A program made the translations under genes and the position numbers. Under the pieces are notes generated by a model that saw only the letters and a list, made by a program, of their open reading frames with translations, did no database searches and was not told the DNA's origin. Positions 8,615 through 18,175 of a stretch of 64,000 nucleotides of DNA are shown here, piece by piece. Source of the DNA: Algoriphagus sp. CAU 1675 (lineage in GTDB: Bacteria > Bacteroidota > Bacteroidia > Cytophagales > Cyclobacteriaceae); the NCBI RefSeq assembly GCF_029222925.1, contig NZ_JARHUI010000001.1:806986-870985 (forward strand). The letters are read 5' to 3'. Position 1 is the first letter of the stretch. Each line of letters opens with the position of its first letter.

Positions 8615-9781
8615 TTATCGGATTGGGATCAATTTTACCATCAATCCGGTAGCTTCTGTTATTGCGTAGATATAACCGTCAGGACTCTCGGATACTTGTC
8701 TTACTCTTCCAATATCCTGAAGCATGATTTCCTTGGAGTTTACAGTAGTTCCATCCAAATCCACTCTGTTGATGTGCATTTTTGCTAAGGCTCCGATCAG
8801 GATGTCTCCTTTCCATGCTGGATATCGATCTGAAGTGACCAAGGTCATCCCGCAAGTTGCAATTGAAGGTACATAGTAGGTTACAGGTTGCTCCATGCCT
8901 TCCTTTTCAGTGATGTCGGTGATTGGAGTGCCATCGTAGTTGATGCCGTAGGTGATCACAGGCCATCCGTAATTTTTCCCTTTTTCAAGCAGATTCAGTT
9001 CATCTCCACCCATAGGTCCATGTTCCACTTCCCAAAGTCTGTTATTCGCTTTGTCGTAGATCAAACCTTGAGGGTTCCTGTTTCCATAGGTCCAGATTGA
9101 AGGAACAGCACCTTCCACATTGACAAAAGGATTGTCAGCTGGAATTCGTCCGTCATCATGGATTCTATGGATTTTACCGTGAGCATTTGTCAGGTCTTGA
9201 GCATTTTCGGGCTTGTTGCCTTTGTCGCCGTTTGAGAAATACAGATATCCGTCATTGTCAAAAACAATACGGCTTCCAAAATGTCTTCCACCTTCCCATG
9301 GAGGTCCGGCAGTGATCAATTCTTCCTGCTGTACTGCATTGGTTCCGTCCAGCTTAAATCGCATGATGGTCAGCGCACCTTTGTTGTCCGGGAAATTCTT
9401 GGCGTAGGCAATGTAAATCCAGCCATTCTCCTCATAATTCGGATGTGCTGCAATGTCCAGTAATCCGGCCTGGTTGACTTCGTGGACTTCTGGAAGGCCT
9501 TGGACTTTTTCTCCAGTAAACTGGTCATTTTTGAAGATGAGGATTTCTCCTTTTCGTTCGGTGACAAGCATTCTTCCGTCAGGAAGCCAAGTCATTCCCC
9601 AGGGATTTTCAAAGTCTGAATAAAGAGTGTCTACTTTAATCAGTAGTTTTTCAGTTTGGACTGCAAAGGTTTCATCAATAGGCTCCTGGGTCACTTCAGC
9701 CTGTTTGGATTCACAGGAATTCAGCATTAAAATTCCTGAAGAAATTGCAGCCACTACAAAATGGGATTTTTTCAGTTGCAT
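8615..9781 (-). CDS. PQQ-dependent aldose sugar dehydrogenase-like lipoprotein
   Basis: A 388-residue protein with a lipoprotein signal: hydrophobic AAISSGILM followed by lipobox LNSC (Cys23), so it is probably anchored in the periplasm. The body is a six-bladed propeller of the YliI/soluble glucose dehydrogenase type. Blade motifs include NPWGMTWLPDGRMLVTERKG, LLDIAAHPNYEENGWIYIAY, RNPQGLIYD and HGPMGGDELNLL, the last typical of the cofactor and calcium site. The likely reaction is oxidation of aldose sugars to lactones; the substrate cannot be read from sequence. It is the last gene of a minus-strand run downstream of fbp. Confidence 0.85.
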   Translation of the reverse strand: MQLKKSHFVVAAISSGILMLNSCESKQAEVTQEPIDETFAVQTEKLLIKVDTLYSDFENPWGMTWLPDGRMLVTERKGEILIFKNDQFTGEKVQGLPEVHEVNQAGLLDIAAHPNYEENGWIYIAYAKNFPDNKGALTIMRFKLDGTNAVQQEELITAGPPWEGGRHFGSRIVFDNDGYLYFSNGDKGNKPENAQDLTNAHGKIHRIHDDGRIPADNPFVNVEGAVPSIWTYGNRNPQGLIYDKANNRLWEVEHGPMGGDELNLLEKGKNYGWPVITYGINYDGTPITDITEKEGMEQPVTYYVPSIATCGMTLVTSDRYPAWKGDILIGALAKMHINRVDLDGTTVNSKEIMLQDIGRVRQVSESPDGYIYAITEATGLMVKLIPIR

Positions 9782-9826
9782 TAGTTTTGGTTTTAAAGCC
9801 CTAAGATAAGAATTTCGAAGATAAGC

Positions 9827-10888
9827 TTAGCCTTCTAATGATTCAGACATTTGTTGAGACAATGGAAGTTTTGATTTTTGCAACATGCTTTGTGCTTCAA
9901 GGACCATTTCAGAGGAACCGATCAAAAGCGGGGTTCTTTGGTGAAGTGACTTCGGTATGATTTCCAGTATTCTTTTTTCTCCGTCAATTGCCAAAGCTCC
10001 TGCCTGCTCAGCAATAAATGCCAGCGCATTGGCCTCATAAAGTAGGCGGAGTTTCCCTGATTGATTCTTTAAAGTTGCGGGGTAAATATAAATGCCTCCT
10101 TTGAGCAAGTTTCGGTGAAAGTCCGCTACCAGGGAGCCTATATATCTCGAAGAATAGCCGTTTTGCTTGCATTGGAGGATATAATCTTTTATCCCGATTT
10201 GCCATTCCGGTTCGGAGCCTTCATTTATGGAGTAGATTTTCCCAACCTTCGGAGCTTTGATGTTTGGATGTGAGAGGAAAAATTCTCCCAAGGATGTTTC
10301 ATAGGTGAATCCATTGACCCCAAATCCGGTAGTATAAACCAACATAGTGGATGAGCCATAGAGTACATAGCCTGCGGCTACCTGTTCCGAACCGGGCTGC
10401 ATAATATCCTCTTCCTGTATTGGGCTCCCAATGGGGGTTTTTCTTCTATAGATAGAAAAGATAGTGCCTATACTGATGTTTACATCAATGTTGGAACTTC
10501 CATCAAGAGGATCAATGGCCACGACATATTTCCCGGAACTATTTTGTAAATCAATGACGGCGTCCTCCTCCTCTGAAACTATGGCACAGACTTCGCCTCC
10601 TTTACTAAGCGCACGGATGAAACGGATGTTTGCGATGACATCAAGTTTCTGCTGTTCTTCGCCTTGAATATTGGTTTGGCCAAAGGCCCCGCCAATATTG
10701 GCAAGTCCTGCGCGATTCGTCTCACGATTGACTATCTTCGCTGCTAAGGCGATGTCCCTCAAAAGTTGGGATAGTTCTCCTGAGGCGAATGGGAAATCAC
10801 TTTGTTTAAGCTTGATAAAACGATCCAGGGTGGTGCCGACTGGGTAAGCCATTCCGGACTGGTCTGGCTGGTAAGGTAGAATTTGCAT
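9827..10888 (-). CDS. fbp: Fructose-1,6-bisphosphatase, class I
   Basis: Gluconeogenic enzyme of 353 residues, slightly longer than the ~335 of the family. Metal- and substrate-binding motifs are present: [17 protein letters not shown] glutamates, the signature [16 protein letters not shown], and the C-terminal [20 protein letters not shown]. It diverges from lysC with 58 bases between the two starts, so the pair may share control DNA. The start ATG 10888 is the only good candidate. Confidence 0.95.
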   Translation of the reverse strand: MQILPYQPDQSGMAYPVGTTLDRFIKLKQSDFPFASGELSQLLRDIALAAKIVNRETNRAGLANIGGAFGQTNIQGEEQQKLDVIANIRFIRALSKGGEVCAIVSEEEDAVIDLQNSSGKYVVAIDPLDGSSNIDVNISIGTIFSIYRRKTPIGSPIQEEDIMQPGSEQVAAGYVLYGSSTMLVYTTGFGVNGFTYETSLGEFFLSHPNIKAPKVGKIYSINEGSEPEWQIGIKDYILQCKQNGYSSRYIGSLVADFHRNLLKGGIYIYPATLKNQSGKLRLLYEANALAFIAEQAGALAIDGEKRILEIIPKSLHQRTPLLIGSSEMVLEAQSMLQKSKLPLSQQMSESLEG

Positions 10889-10946
10889 CTATTGGAAAAA
10901 TACAATATTTGGGTTTATACTCTCCGAAAATTAGGAATAAAATCTT

Positions 10947-12215
10947 ATGCCAAAAACATTGGTTTACAAATTTGGTGGCGCTTCTGTTAAAGATGCTCCT
11001 GCAGTTAAAAACATAGCTGAAATTTTACGTAATCGATTGCGAAAAAATATGTTGCTGGTGGTTTCTGCCATGGGAAAAACCACGAATTCTTTGGAAAAAT
11101 TATTGGAGTTGAAATTGAAGGGAAAGGATTTTTCTGAGAATAGTTCAATTATTAAAGACTATCATTTGGGGGTTTGTTCGGAACTTTTCGATAACGGACA
11201 TGTGATTTTTGCTCACTTGGAAAATCTCTTCATCCAGTTGGGAAAAGAACTGGAGCGGGAGTTGACCGAAAAGAACTACGATGAATTTTATGACAGGATT
11301 ATAGGCTATGGGGAATTGCTTTCCTCAAGGATTGTTTCGGAATATTTATGCGATCAGGGTTTGATTGTCATTTGGCAGGATGCGCGGGAAATTGTTGCCA
11401 CAGACAGTAGTTTCAGGTTCGCGAAAGTCAATTGGGAAGGAACCAAAAGAAATTGCAGGGTACAGCTTCAGCCTAAACTGGATCAGTACCCTGTTTTGAC
11501 TCAGGGCTTTATTGGAGCTGATGCCAAGGGGAAAATGACCACTTTAGGCCGGGAAGGATCTGATTTCACTGCAGCAATACTCGGTAATTGTCTAAAAGCT
11601 GCCTCTGTTACGATTTGGAAGGACGTGCCCGGAGTTTTAAATGCTGACCCCAAATTGTTTGAGGATACTCAGTTGTTTTCTGAATTGGACTATAGCGAGG
11701 CCGCACAGATGACCTACTATGGAGCTTCAGTGATCCATCCCAAGACGATTAAGCCTCTGGCCAATTTGAATATCCCGCTTTATGTAAGGTCTTTTTTGGA
11801 TCCGGATTCTGATGGCACAAAAATTTACGGAGGAGCTAAACCGAACAACCTACCTGTAATAGTTTTGAAGAAAAACCAGGTTTTGGTGAGCTTCCGGGTG
11901 ACGGATTTCACTTTTGTGGAAGAAAAACATATAGAGCAGATTTTTGAACAATTGAATTTCCTCAAGTTAAAAGTCAATATGCTTCAAACCTCTGCGATCA
12001 GTGTTTCAATCGTCATCGACTCGGAGCTTTTCAAGCTAGAAAATTTGCTCAAAAACCTCCATCCTTATTTTGATGTCCGCTACAACGAAGGCTTGGAATT
12101 GCTGACCATCCTGCATCCTGAAAGAAAATTGGTTGACTCCCAATTAGCGGATTTTGAAGTTCTGTTGGAGCAGGGGACAAGAAATACTTTTCAAGTGGTA
12201 AGAAGACCGATGTAA
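10947..12215 (+). CDS. lysC: Monofunctional aspartate kinase
   Basis: A 422-residue aspartokinase giving aspartyl phosphate. The N-terminal KFGGASV loop is at residues 8-14; TLGREGSDFTAAILG and the hinge KDVPGVLNADPKLF are typical of the amino-acid kinase fold, and an ACT-like C-terminal region follows. With thrA at the window start, this is the second aspartokinase in the segment. A monofunctional copy usually serves lysine/diaminopimelate synthesis, so different feedback control from thrA is likely but not shown here. Confidence 0.92.
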   Translation: MPKTLVYKFGGASVKDAPAVKNIAEILRNRLRKNMLLVVSAMGKTTNSLEKLLELKLKGKDFSENSSIIKDYHLGVCSELFDNGHVIFAHLENLFIQLGKELERELTEKNYDEFYDRIIGYGELLSSRIVSEYLCDQGLIVIWQDAREIVATDSSFRFAKVNWEGTKRNCRVQLQPKLDQYPVLTQGFIGADAKGKMTTLGREGSDFTAAILGNCLKAASVTIWKDVPGVLNADPKLFEDTQLFSELDYSEAAQMTYYGASVIHPKTIKPLANLNIPLYVRSFLDPDSDGTKIYGGAKPNNLPVIVLKKNQVLVSFRVTDFTFVEEKHIEQIFEQLNFLKLKVNMLQTSAISVSIVIDSELFKLENLLKNLHPYFDVRYNEGLELLTILHPERKLVDSQLADFEVLLEQGTRNTFQVVRRPM

Positions 12216-12297
12216 ATCCTGTTTCCACTCGAAAAAAATGATCGGAGAAACTCCCCTATTTTTCTTATTTTGATCAATCAAACCCAAAACCTAATCT

Positions 12298-13419
12298 ATG
12301 AAAACGAGAAGAAATTTTCTTCAGGCAGCAGGATTGTCTGCCGTTGCTTTGAGTCTCCCTTCCTTTCCCGGATATGCTGCTTTATCCAAATCAGAACCAC
12401 TAAGTAAAAATTCCCAGGATCGGGTTTTGCGGGTGGCCATCATGGGTTTGGGGAGCTATGGGACCCGGGTAGCTGAAGCCATGCAGGACTGCAAGCGTGC
12501 AAAACTAGTGGGCGTAATCAGCGGTACCCCATCCAAAGTTGAGACTTGGAAATCCAAGTACGGGATCCCGGATAAAAACTGCTACAATTACGAGAATTTT
12601 GATGCAATCAAGGATAATCCTGACATCGATGTGGTCTATGTAATCACTCCAAATGCTTTGCACAAAGACCAGGTGATTCGGGTTGCCAAGGCCGGGAAGC
12701 ATGTGATTTGTGAAAAGCCCATGGCAGTGAATGCAGCTGATGGGCAGGCAATGGTAGATGCCTGCAAGGCTGCTGGAGTCTTTTTTCTGATCGGATACCG
12801 GATGCATTTTGAAGCAAACACCCTGGAAGTGGTCCGGATGAGAAAGGCTGGAGAGTTTGGTGAAATCAAATTTTTCCAAGGTCTGAGTGGATTTAGAATT
12901 GGAGATCCCACGCAATGGAGACTAAACCCTGCCCTTTCCGGTGGAGGAGCCATGATGGATATCGGGATTTATTCCATCAATGGGGCAAGATATATGACAG
13001 GGGAGGAGCCAATTTGGGTGACGGCACAAGAAGTGAAAACGGATCCTGTCAAATTTAAAGAAGGGATTGATGAGACCATTACTTTCCAGATGGGGTTCCC
13101 AAGTGGTGTAATTGCTTCCTGTCTTTCTACCTACAGCATGAATAATTTGGACAAGTTTTTCCTCAATGGAACCCAGGGATTTGCGGAGATGCAGCCTTCC
13201 ACTGGCTACGGTCCGATTGAAGGAAGAACTCACAAAGGGCCGTTGGGAAAGCCCCACGTAACTCATCAAACCACACAGATGGATGCAATGGCAGCCATTA
13301 TTCTGGATGGTGCCCAACCTGAGATTCCGGTGGATGGTGAAGAGGGAGTGAAGGACATGAAAATCATCGATGCCATCTTCGAAGCTGTAAAAACCGGCAA
13401 GAAGGTAAGTCTTGTCTAA
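12298..13419 (+). CDS. Tat-exported Gfo/Idh/MocA family oxidoreductase
   Basis: A 373-residue NAD(P)-dependent oxidoreductase related to glucose-fructose oxidoreductase. The N-terminus carries a twin-arginine signal (TRRNFLQAAG, then a hydrophobic stretch ending PGYAA), implying periplasmic export in folded form with its cofactor bound. The Rossmann motif is MGLGSYG, and the signature HVICEKPMAVNAADG contains the conserved EKP lysine. YDIGIYSIN-like and GGGAMMDIGIY stretches follow. The substrate is unknown. It converges on the GNAT gene with only 12 bases between stops. Confidence 0.87.
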   Translation: MKTRRNFLQAAGLSAVALSLPSFPGYAALSKSEPLSKNSQDRVLRVAIMGLGSYGTRVAEAMQDCKRAKLVGVISGTPSKVETWKSKYGIPDKNCYNYENFDAIKDNPDIDVVYVITPNALHKDQVIRVAKAGKHVICEKPMAVNAADGQAMVDACKAAGVFFLIGYRMHFEANTLEVVRMRKAGEFGEIKFFQGLSGFRIGDPTQWRLNPALSGGGAMMDIGIYSINGARYMTGEEPIWVTAQEVKTDPVKFKEGIDETITFQMGFPSGVIASCLSTYSMNNLDKFFLNGTQGFAEMQPSTGYGPIEGRTHKGPLGKPHVTHQTTQMDAMAAIILDGAQPEIPVDGEEGVKDMKIIDAIFEAVKTGKKVSLV

Positions 13420-13431
13420 AAAATCCTTTAA

Positions 13432-13926
13432 TCAGAGCATTAGCTGCACAAAAATCAAACCCAGCCACCGGTCAAACTTGGTGGCTGTTTCTTTGAAACG
13501 GGCGACCTCTTTGAATCCAAGCTTCATGTGGAAATGATAGCTGGATTCATTGGAACCGTCAATTCCTCCCACCATGGTGTGATATCCTTCTTTTCTGGCG
13601 ATTTCAATCAAATTTTCCATCAGCATTTTTCCTATTCCTTTTCCTCTAAGCCCGTTTGAGATATAAACGGAATGTTCTACTGTAAAACGGTAACCAGGTT
13701 TTGATCGAAAAGTACCATAGGTCGCAAAGCCATGGATTTTCCCATCTGATTCCGCTACCAATATTGGAAATCCAGCCTGTTGTTTTTGCTCAAACCAATG
13801 GGTTTGTTCCTCTAGGCTTTTTGGGGTATAATCATAATTGACCGTGGAGTTTAGTATCTCGAAATTGTTGATTTCAAGGATTTCCGGCATATCTTTCTTT
13901 TCTGCCGGACGGATCAGTACAGCCAT
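13432..13926 (-). CDS. GNAT family N-acetyltransferase (phosphinothricin acetyltransferase-like)
   Basis: A 164-residue acetyltransferase. The acetyl-CoA loop is NGLRGKGIGKMLMENLIEIA (R/Q-x-x-G-x-G/A form), preceded by TVEHSVYIS and followed by MVGGIDGSNESSYHFHMKLG. This arrangement is typical of the PAT/MddA branch that acetylates small amine compounds such as methionine sulfoximine; the substrate here is a guess. It is first downstream of the fructosamine kinase gene (8-base gap) in a three-gene minus-strand group. Confidence 0.85.
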   Translation of the reverse strand: MAVLIRPAEKKDMPEILEINNFEILNSTVNYDYTPKSLEEQTHWFEQKQQAGFPILVAESDGKIHGFATYGTFRSKPGYRFTVEHSVYISNGLRGKGIGKMLMENLIEIARKEGYHTMVGGIDGSNESSYHFHMKLGFKEVARFKETATKFDRWLGLIFVQLML

Positions 13927-13934
13927 TACCTATT

Positions 13935-14810
13935 TTATTTGATGAAACGGTTGATGATTCGCTCTATAGCGGGCAAATAGGCAGTTCCAAACAGGTTCAG
14001 GTGAACTAGCAAGGGGTAGAGATTGTAAATTCCCATTCTGGATTCAAATCCGGGTTCCAAAGGAATTATGGATTCATAGGCTTCATAAAACCTGGTATCA
14101 AATCCTCCGAAAAGCCTTGAAAAGGCAAGGTCCATTTCCCGGTGCCCATAATAAACTGCCGGATCAATCAGGCAGGGATCTCCTTCTGAAGTACAGATCA
14201 CATTGCCGGACCATAAGTCTCCATGCAAAAGAGAGGGTTTTTCTTCTGGGAAAACTGATTCCAATTTCGGATAGATATCCTGGAATTTTCTCAAAAAATC
14301 CAGAGGGATCAGTCTTTCGAAATAGGCCTTTCCGAGTAATGGTTCCAGTCTCTGTTCTATAAAAAAGTCTACCCAGTTGTCTGTAGGTAGGTTTTTCTGA
14401 TGGAGAGATGCGATATAATTGTCCTCAATAAGTCCAAATTTAGCGCTATTGCTCAGGTGAAGGTGTGCAAGTCCCAATCCTAGATTTTCCCAGTAATTCA
14501 ATTGGATTCTTCCTGGTTTTATAAATTCTGACAGAAGGAAATTATAGTCTCCTACCCGGCCACAACCTTTGACTTCAGGGATTTTTAGGAAGGTAGCCCC
14601 CCGGAGGAGGTCCAAACCCTCGGCTTCCTTTTTTAAGGTATCAGTTTCATGATCAAAGTTGAGTTTTAGAAAAAAAACGCCTTCTGAACTGTCCAGTCGT
14701 ATTCCTTGGTTGTGGTTGCCTGCCGCAACTAAAGAAGCTGACTTTAACTCTGCCATTGGGCCGAGGCTTTCAAAAAGTACTTGTTCGTAGATCTTGTTTA
14801 GATCAAACAT
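13935..14810 (-). CDS. Fructosamine kinase family protein
   Basis: A 291-residue protein-kinase-like phosphotransferase. It has FFLKLNFDHETD near the N-terminus (ATP-binding lysine region), the catalytic loop LLHGDLWSGNV, and the metal-binding CLIDPAVYYGHREMDLAF. Members phosphorylate ketoamines on glycated proteins or free amino acids, which destabilises the adduct. It overlaps the upstream phosphatase gene by 8 bases. Fructosamine kinase and low-molecular-weight phosphatase genes are often neighbours in bacteria, suggesting a protein-repair module. Confidence 0.9.
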   Translation of the reverse strand: MFDLNKIYEQVLFESLGPMAELKSASLVAAGNHNQGIRLDSSEGVFFLKLNFDHETDTLKKEAEGLDLLRGATFLKIPEVKGCGRVGDYNFLLSEFIKPGRIQLNYWENLGLGLAHLHLSNSAKFGLIEDNYIASLHQKNLPTDNWVDFFIEQRLEPLLGKAYFERLIPLDFLRKFQDIYPKLESVFPEEKPSLLHGDLWSGNVICTSEGDPCLIDPAVYYGHREMDLAFSRLFGGFDTRFYEAYESIIPLEPGFESRMGIYNLYPLLVHLNLFGTAYLPAIERIINRFIK

Positions 14811-15288
14811 ATATTTGGTGTCTCTCCCTTACATTGGTGAGGAAGTGATCGATGGCCTCATCGAGAATTTTGTAAATCTCCTCAAAGCCATCTTGTCCGC
14901 CATAATAAGGGTCTGGAACAGGTAGTCCATTGCTTCCGGGCACAAAATCGCGCATGAGATGGATTTCCTTTTTAGGATAGCCAAATCTTACCTTCAGATT
15001 GTTGAGGTTTCTAAGATTGTTGTCGTCCATCGCTATGATGTAGTCGAAATCCCTGAAATCTGTCCTGTTGACCTGTCTCCCTCTGTGGTTGATTGGTATC
15101 TCGTATTTAATGGCGCACTGGATAGTTCTTTCATCAGGAAGCTCCCCGATATGAAAATCAGAAGTTCCCGCGCTATCCGATTTGAAATGTCCGTTAAGCC
15201 CACTGATTTTAAGTTTGTGGTCAAATATGGCCTCGGCAAGTGGAGACCTGCAGATATTGCCTAGACAAACGAAAAGTACTCTAATCAT
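14803..15288 (-). CDS. Low-molecular-weight protein tyrosine phosphatase
   Basis: A 161-residue cytoplasmic phosphatase. The P-loop CLGNICRSP starts at the nucleophile C8 with R14, and the general-acid Asp is D126 in VPDPYYGG. Both are intact, so it should be active. It is the first gene of the phosphatase - fructosamine kinase - GNAT group and overlaps the next gene by 8 bases. In this context the target may be protein phosphoarginine or phosphotyrosine, or a phospho-sugar adduct; the sequence does not decide. Confidence 0.93.
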   Translation of the reverse strand: MIRVLFVCLGNICRSPLAEAIFDHKLKISGLNGHFKSDSAGTSDFHIGELPDERTIQCAIKYEIPINHRGRQVNRTDFRDFDYIIAMDDNNLRNLNNLKVRFGYPKKEIHLMRDFVPGSNGLPVPDPYYGGQDGFEEIYKILDEAIDHFLTNVRERHQIYV

Positions 15289-15468
15289 GATAAACTACGG
15301 TGGAAAATGATACTTGGGATGATCCTTATCTTTGAAAGTAGGGATTTTTCAGATTAAAAACATGCCTTGTATTTTCTTTTTTACAAATTCTCCTGCATTC
15401 ATTCAGTTTGTAGGATGCTCGCTTATCAGAAGAAGAAGTTTTCCAAAATGAAAAGCTATTTTTGAAAA

Positions 15469-16698
15469 ATGGAATGGATCTACAGGATAGCAATTGGATT
15501 GGCAGATTTGCTTTTGCCCTTGGTGGCACTCTTCATTCCCAAAATCAACACGTTTTATCAAGGAAGAAAACAGCTTTTCCCCAAGCTTAAAGAATTCCGA
15601 AAAGCAAATTCAGGACCCCTGATTTGGTTTCATGTAGCATCCCTTGGAGAGTATGAACAGGCAAAACCTGTTATTCAGGAATTGAAATCCAGAAAGCAGG
15701 ATATAAAGATAGTCGTGAGCTTTTTCAGCCCTTCAGGGTATATTCCCAGCTCCAAAAAACCTCAACCAGGGGTGGATTTTATCACCTACCTGCCCTTGGA
15801 TACTTTGGCAAATGCCCAAAGGTTCATTGACTTGATCCAACCCGAACAAGCCTATTTTGTAAAATACGACCTTTGGTATCATTTCCTGAAAGTGGCTAAG
15901 GAGCGGGAAATAAGTTTGTATTTGATAGCGGCCTCTTTTAGGCCTGAGCAGGTCTATTTCAGAAGAGGAGGGTTTTTTAGAAAAGTGTTGTATTTCTTCG
16001 ATCATATTTTCACTCAAAATCTCCAAAGTATTGAGTTGTTGAATTCCATAGGGATTGATTCGGTAAGTTTGACTGGAGATACCCGCTTTGACCGGGTGAA
16101 TGACACTGCCCAAAGCCCTAAAGAATTTCCCGAAATTGCCCATTGGAAAAAAGAAATGCCAGTTGTGGTGCTGGGCTCTGTCTGGCAGGAAGACATGGAC
16201 TTGTTGATTCCTTTGATCAATTCAACTAGGGGCTATAAGTGGATTGTTGCTCCCCATGACCTAAGCCCTGCCCCTATGCATTCTTGGGAAAATTCACTTG
16301 AGGTTAAATCAATTTTTTATTCCAAGTGGGATCAAAGCGAAGATTCTGACCTTTTATTTATCGACAATATCGGGATGCTATCTTCACTTTACCAATTTGC
16401 CAAAGTTGCCTATGTGGGTGGCGCATTTGGAAAGGGGCTACATAATATTTTGGAAGCTATTGGTTTTGGAATCCCAGTGATTTTTGGGAAAGTCCGACGA
16501 GTTTCCAAATTCCCCGAAGCTGTCGAAAGTGTGGAAATGGGCTGTGGCTTTGAGGTAGGGACATTTGAGGAATTAAATAGTATTTTTGGGATGTTGGAGC
16601 AGGAGGAAAATTACCTTCTGGCGAAAAATGCTGCGGAGAACTGGGTTCAGTCAAACTTAGGTGCAGCTAAGAAAATTGTGGATTTTACAGTTAACTAA
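15469..16698 (+). CDS. waaA: 3-deoxy-D-manno-octulosonic acid (Kdo) transferase
   Basis: A 409-residue GT30-type transferase adding Kdo to lipid A precursor at the inner membrane. The N-terminal hydrophobic segment ADLLLPLVALF is the membrane anchor. WFHVASLGEYEQ (with the catalytic Glu), VSFFSPSGY and the C-terminal AYVGGAFGKGLHNILEA are family hallmarks. Its stop overlaps the rsgA start (TAATG). This shows that the organism makes lipopolysaccharide. A -7-like TATCTTTG lies about 135 bases upstream at 15327-15334. Confidence 0.94.
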   Translation: MEWIYRIAIGLADLLLPLVALFIPKINTFYQGRKQLFPKLKEFRKANSGPLIWFHVASLGEYEQAKPVIQELKSRKQDIKIVVSFFSPSGYIPSSKKPQPGVDFITYLPLDTLANAQRFIDLIQPEQAYFVKYDLWYHFLKVAKEREISLYLIAASFRPEQVYFRRGGFFRKVLYFFDHIFTQNLQSIELLNSIGIDSVSLTGDTRFDRVNDTAQSPKEFPEIAHWKKEMPVVVLGSVWQEDMDLLIPLINSTRGYKWIVAPHDLSPAPMHSWENSLEVKSIFYSKWDQSEDSDLLFIDNIGMLSSLYQFAKVAYVGGAFGKGLHNILEAIGFGIPVIFGKVRRVSKFPEAVESVEMGCGFEVGTFEELNSIFGMLEQEENYLLAKNAAENWVQSNLGAAKKIVDFTVN

Positions 16699-17621
16699 TG
16701 AAAGGTAGAGTCGTCAAATCAACTGGGAGCTGGTACACTGTCAAGGTGGAAGGGAAGCTGATTTCCGCACGGCTCAAGGGAAAATTCAAACAGGACGAGC
16801 TCAAGCTGACCAATCCAATAGCTGTGGGAGATTGGGTTGAGTTGGAAATGGAGCCAGGTCAGCAGACTGGTGTGATCCGTCAAATTCTCCCTAGGGAGAA
16901 TTACGTGATTCGAAAGTCCACCCGTAAGCAGCATTTTTCCCATATTATCGCCAGCAATTTGGATCAGGCGATCTTGGTGGTGACCATGAAGAACCCCAGA
17001 ACATCCTTGGGCTTCATCGACCGTTTTCTGGTTAGTACAGAAAGTTTTCGGATTCCGGCTTTGATTGTAGTCAATAAGATGGATTTGATCGAAGGAGAGG
17101 ACGCCTCGGATTGGCTGCAGGATATTCACGAAATATATGAACCCCTTGGTTATCCTGTTTTGGAGGTTTCTGCCTTAAATGACAAGGATTTAAGGAAGAA
17201 ATTTTTGCCTTATATCCAAGATAAGTCTAGTCTGATTTCGGGGCATTCGGGAGTAGGGAAATCTACTTTATTGAATGTGCTGGTGCCAGAAGCGAGCCAA
17301 GATACCAAGGAGGTTTCGGGCTTTAGTTCCAAAGGAGTCCATACCACCACCTTTGCCGAAATGTTTTTTCTTCCTGAAGGAGGAGATTTGATAGACACTC
17401 CGGGCATCAAGGAGTTTGGGATTTTGGATATTGAGGAGCACGAGCTTTCTCATTATTTCCCGGAAATGCGAAAGTATCTGGGGCAGTGCAAATACAACAA
17501 TTGCCGTCATGTCAACGAGCCGGGTTGTATGATCCTGAAAAAACTCGAAGAAGGATATATTCACCCCTACCGATATCAGAGTTATCTCAACATTCTCAGC
17601 GAAGAAGATTCATTCAGATAA
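16698..17621 (+). CDS. rsgA: Ribosome small-subunit-dependent GTPase A
   Basis: A 307-residue circularly permuted GTPase that helps mature the 30S subunit. An N-terminal OB fold (residues ~1-70) precedes the permuted motifs: VVNKMDLI (G4), then SGHSGVGKSTLLN (G1) and DTPGIKEFG (G3). A zinc site follows (CKYNNCRHVNEPGC). The start A is shared with the waaA stop (TAATG overlap). Confidence 0.96.
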   Translation: MKGRVVKSTGSWYTVKVEGKLISARLKGKFKQDELKLTNPIAVGDWVELEMEPGQQTGVIRQILPRENYVIRKSTRKQHFSHIIASNLDQAILVVTMKNPRTSLGFIDRFLVSTESFRIPALIVVNKMDLIEGEDASDWLQDIHEIYEPLGYPVLEVSALNDKDLRKKFLPYIQDKSSLISGHSGVGKSTLLNVLVPEASQDTKEVSGFSSKGVHTTTFAEMFFLPEGGDLIDTPGIKEFGILDIEEHELSHYFPEMRKYLGQCKYNNCRHVNEPGCMILKKLEEGYIHPYRYQSYLNILSEEDSFR

Positions 17622-17677
17622 GGCTTAATTTTGAAAGGAACCTAAATTGGCCTAATTTTCATTTTTGAAAAACACCC

Positions 17678-18169
17678 ATGAGCGAAGTACTCAATCACAA
17701 ACAGATCAAGAAAAAAATCACTCGTATAACCTATGAGATCTACGAGCGCAATATCCATTCATCAGGAGTGGTTTTTGCCGGGATTTCTGGAATGGGAATG
17801 ACCTTGGCAGATTTATTGGCCAATGAGCTCAGAGCCATTTCTAGCTTACCTGTCGAAGTGGTCGAGGTAATTCTTGACAAAAGAGATGTGGCAAATTCCT
17901 CCACCAAACTATCTGCCGATATTGACCTGGAAGGAAAATCCCTGATTTTGGTTGATGATGTGCTCAATACTGGAAAAACCCTGGTTTATGCTATGAAGCC
18001 CTTTTTGGACCGAAAAATCCATAAAATGGAGCTTGCCGTTTTGGTAAACAGAGCCCATGGGCTTTTCCCACTCAGACCGGATTATACCGGATACGAACTT
18101 GCAACTACACTGAATGATCATATCCTGGTTGATTTTTCAGGGGATAATTATTCAGTCCATCTTCAGTAA
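17678..18169 (+). CDS. Phosphoribosyltransferase, PyrR-like
   Basis: A 163-residue type I phosphoribosyltransferase. The PRPP loop is SLILVDDVLNTGKTL near residues 87-101. The following LAVLVNRAHGLFPLRPDYTG resembles the PyrR family, which acts as a uracil phosphoribosyltransferase and, in some phyla, as an RNA-binding attenuator of pyr genes. No pyr gene or anti-terminator is adjacent here, so a regulatory role is not supported. It lies between rsgA (56-base gap) and panB (6-base gap) on the same strand. Confidence 0.8.
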   Translation: MSEVLNHKQIKKKITRITYEIYERNIHSSGVVFAGISGMGMTLADLLANELRAISSLPVEVVEVILDKRDVANSSTKLSADIDLEGKSLILVDDVLNTGKTLVYAMKPFLDRKIHKMELAVLVNRAHGLFPLRPDYTGYELATTLNDHILVDFSGDNYSVHLQ

Positions 18170-18175
18170 AACCTA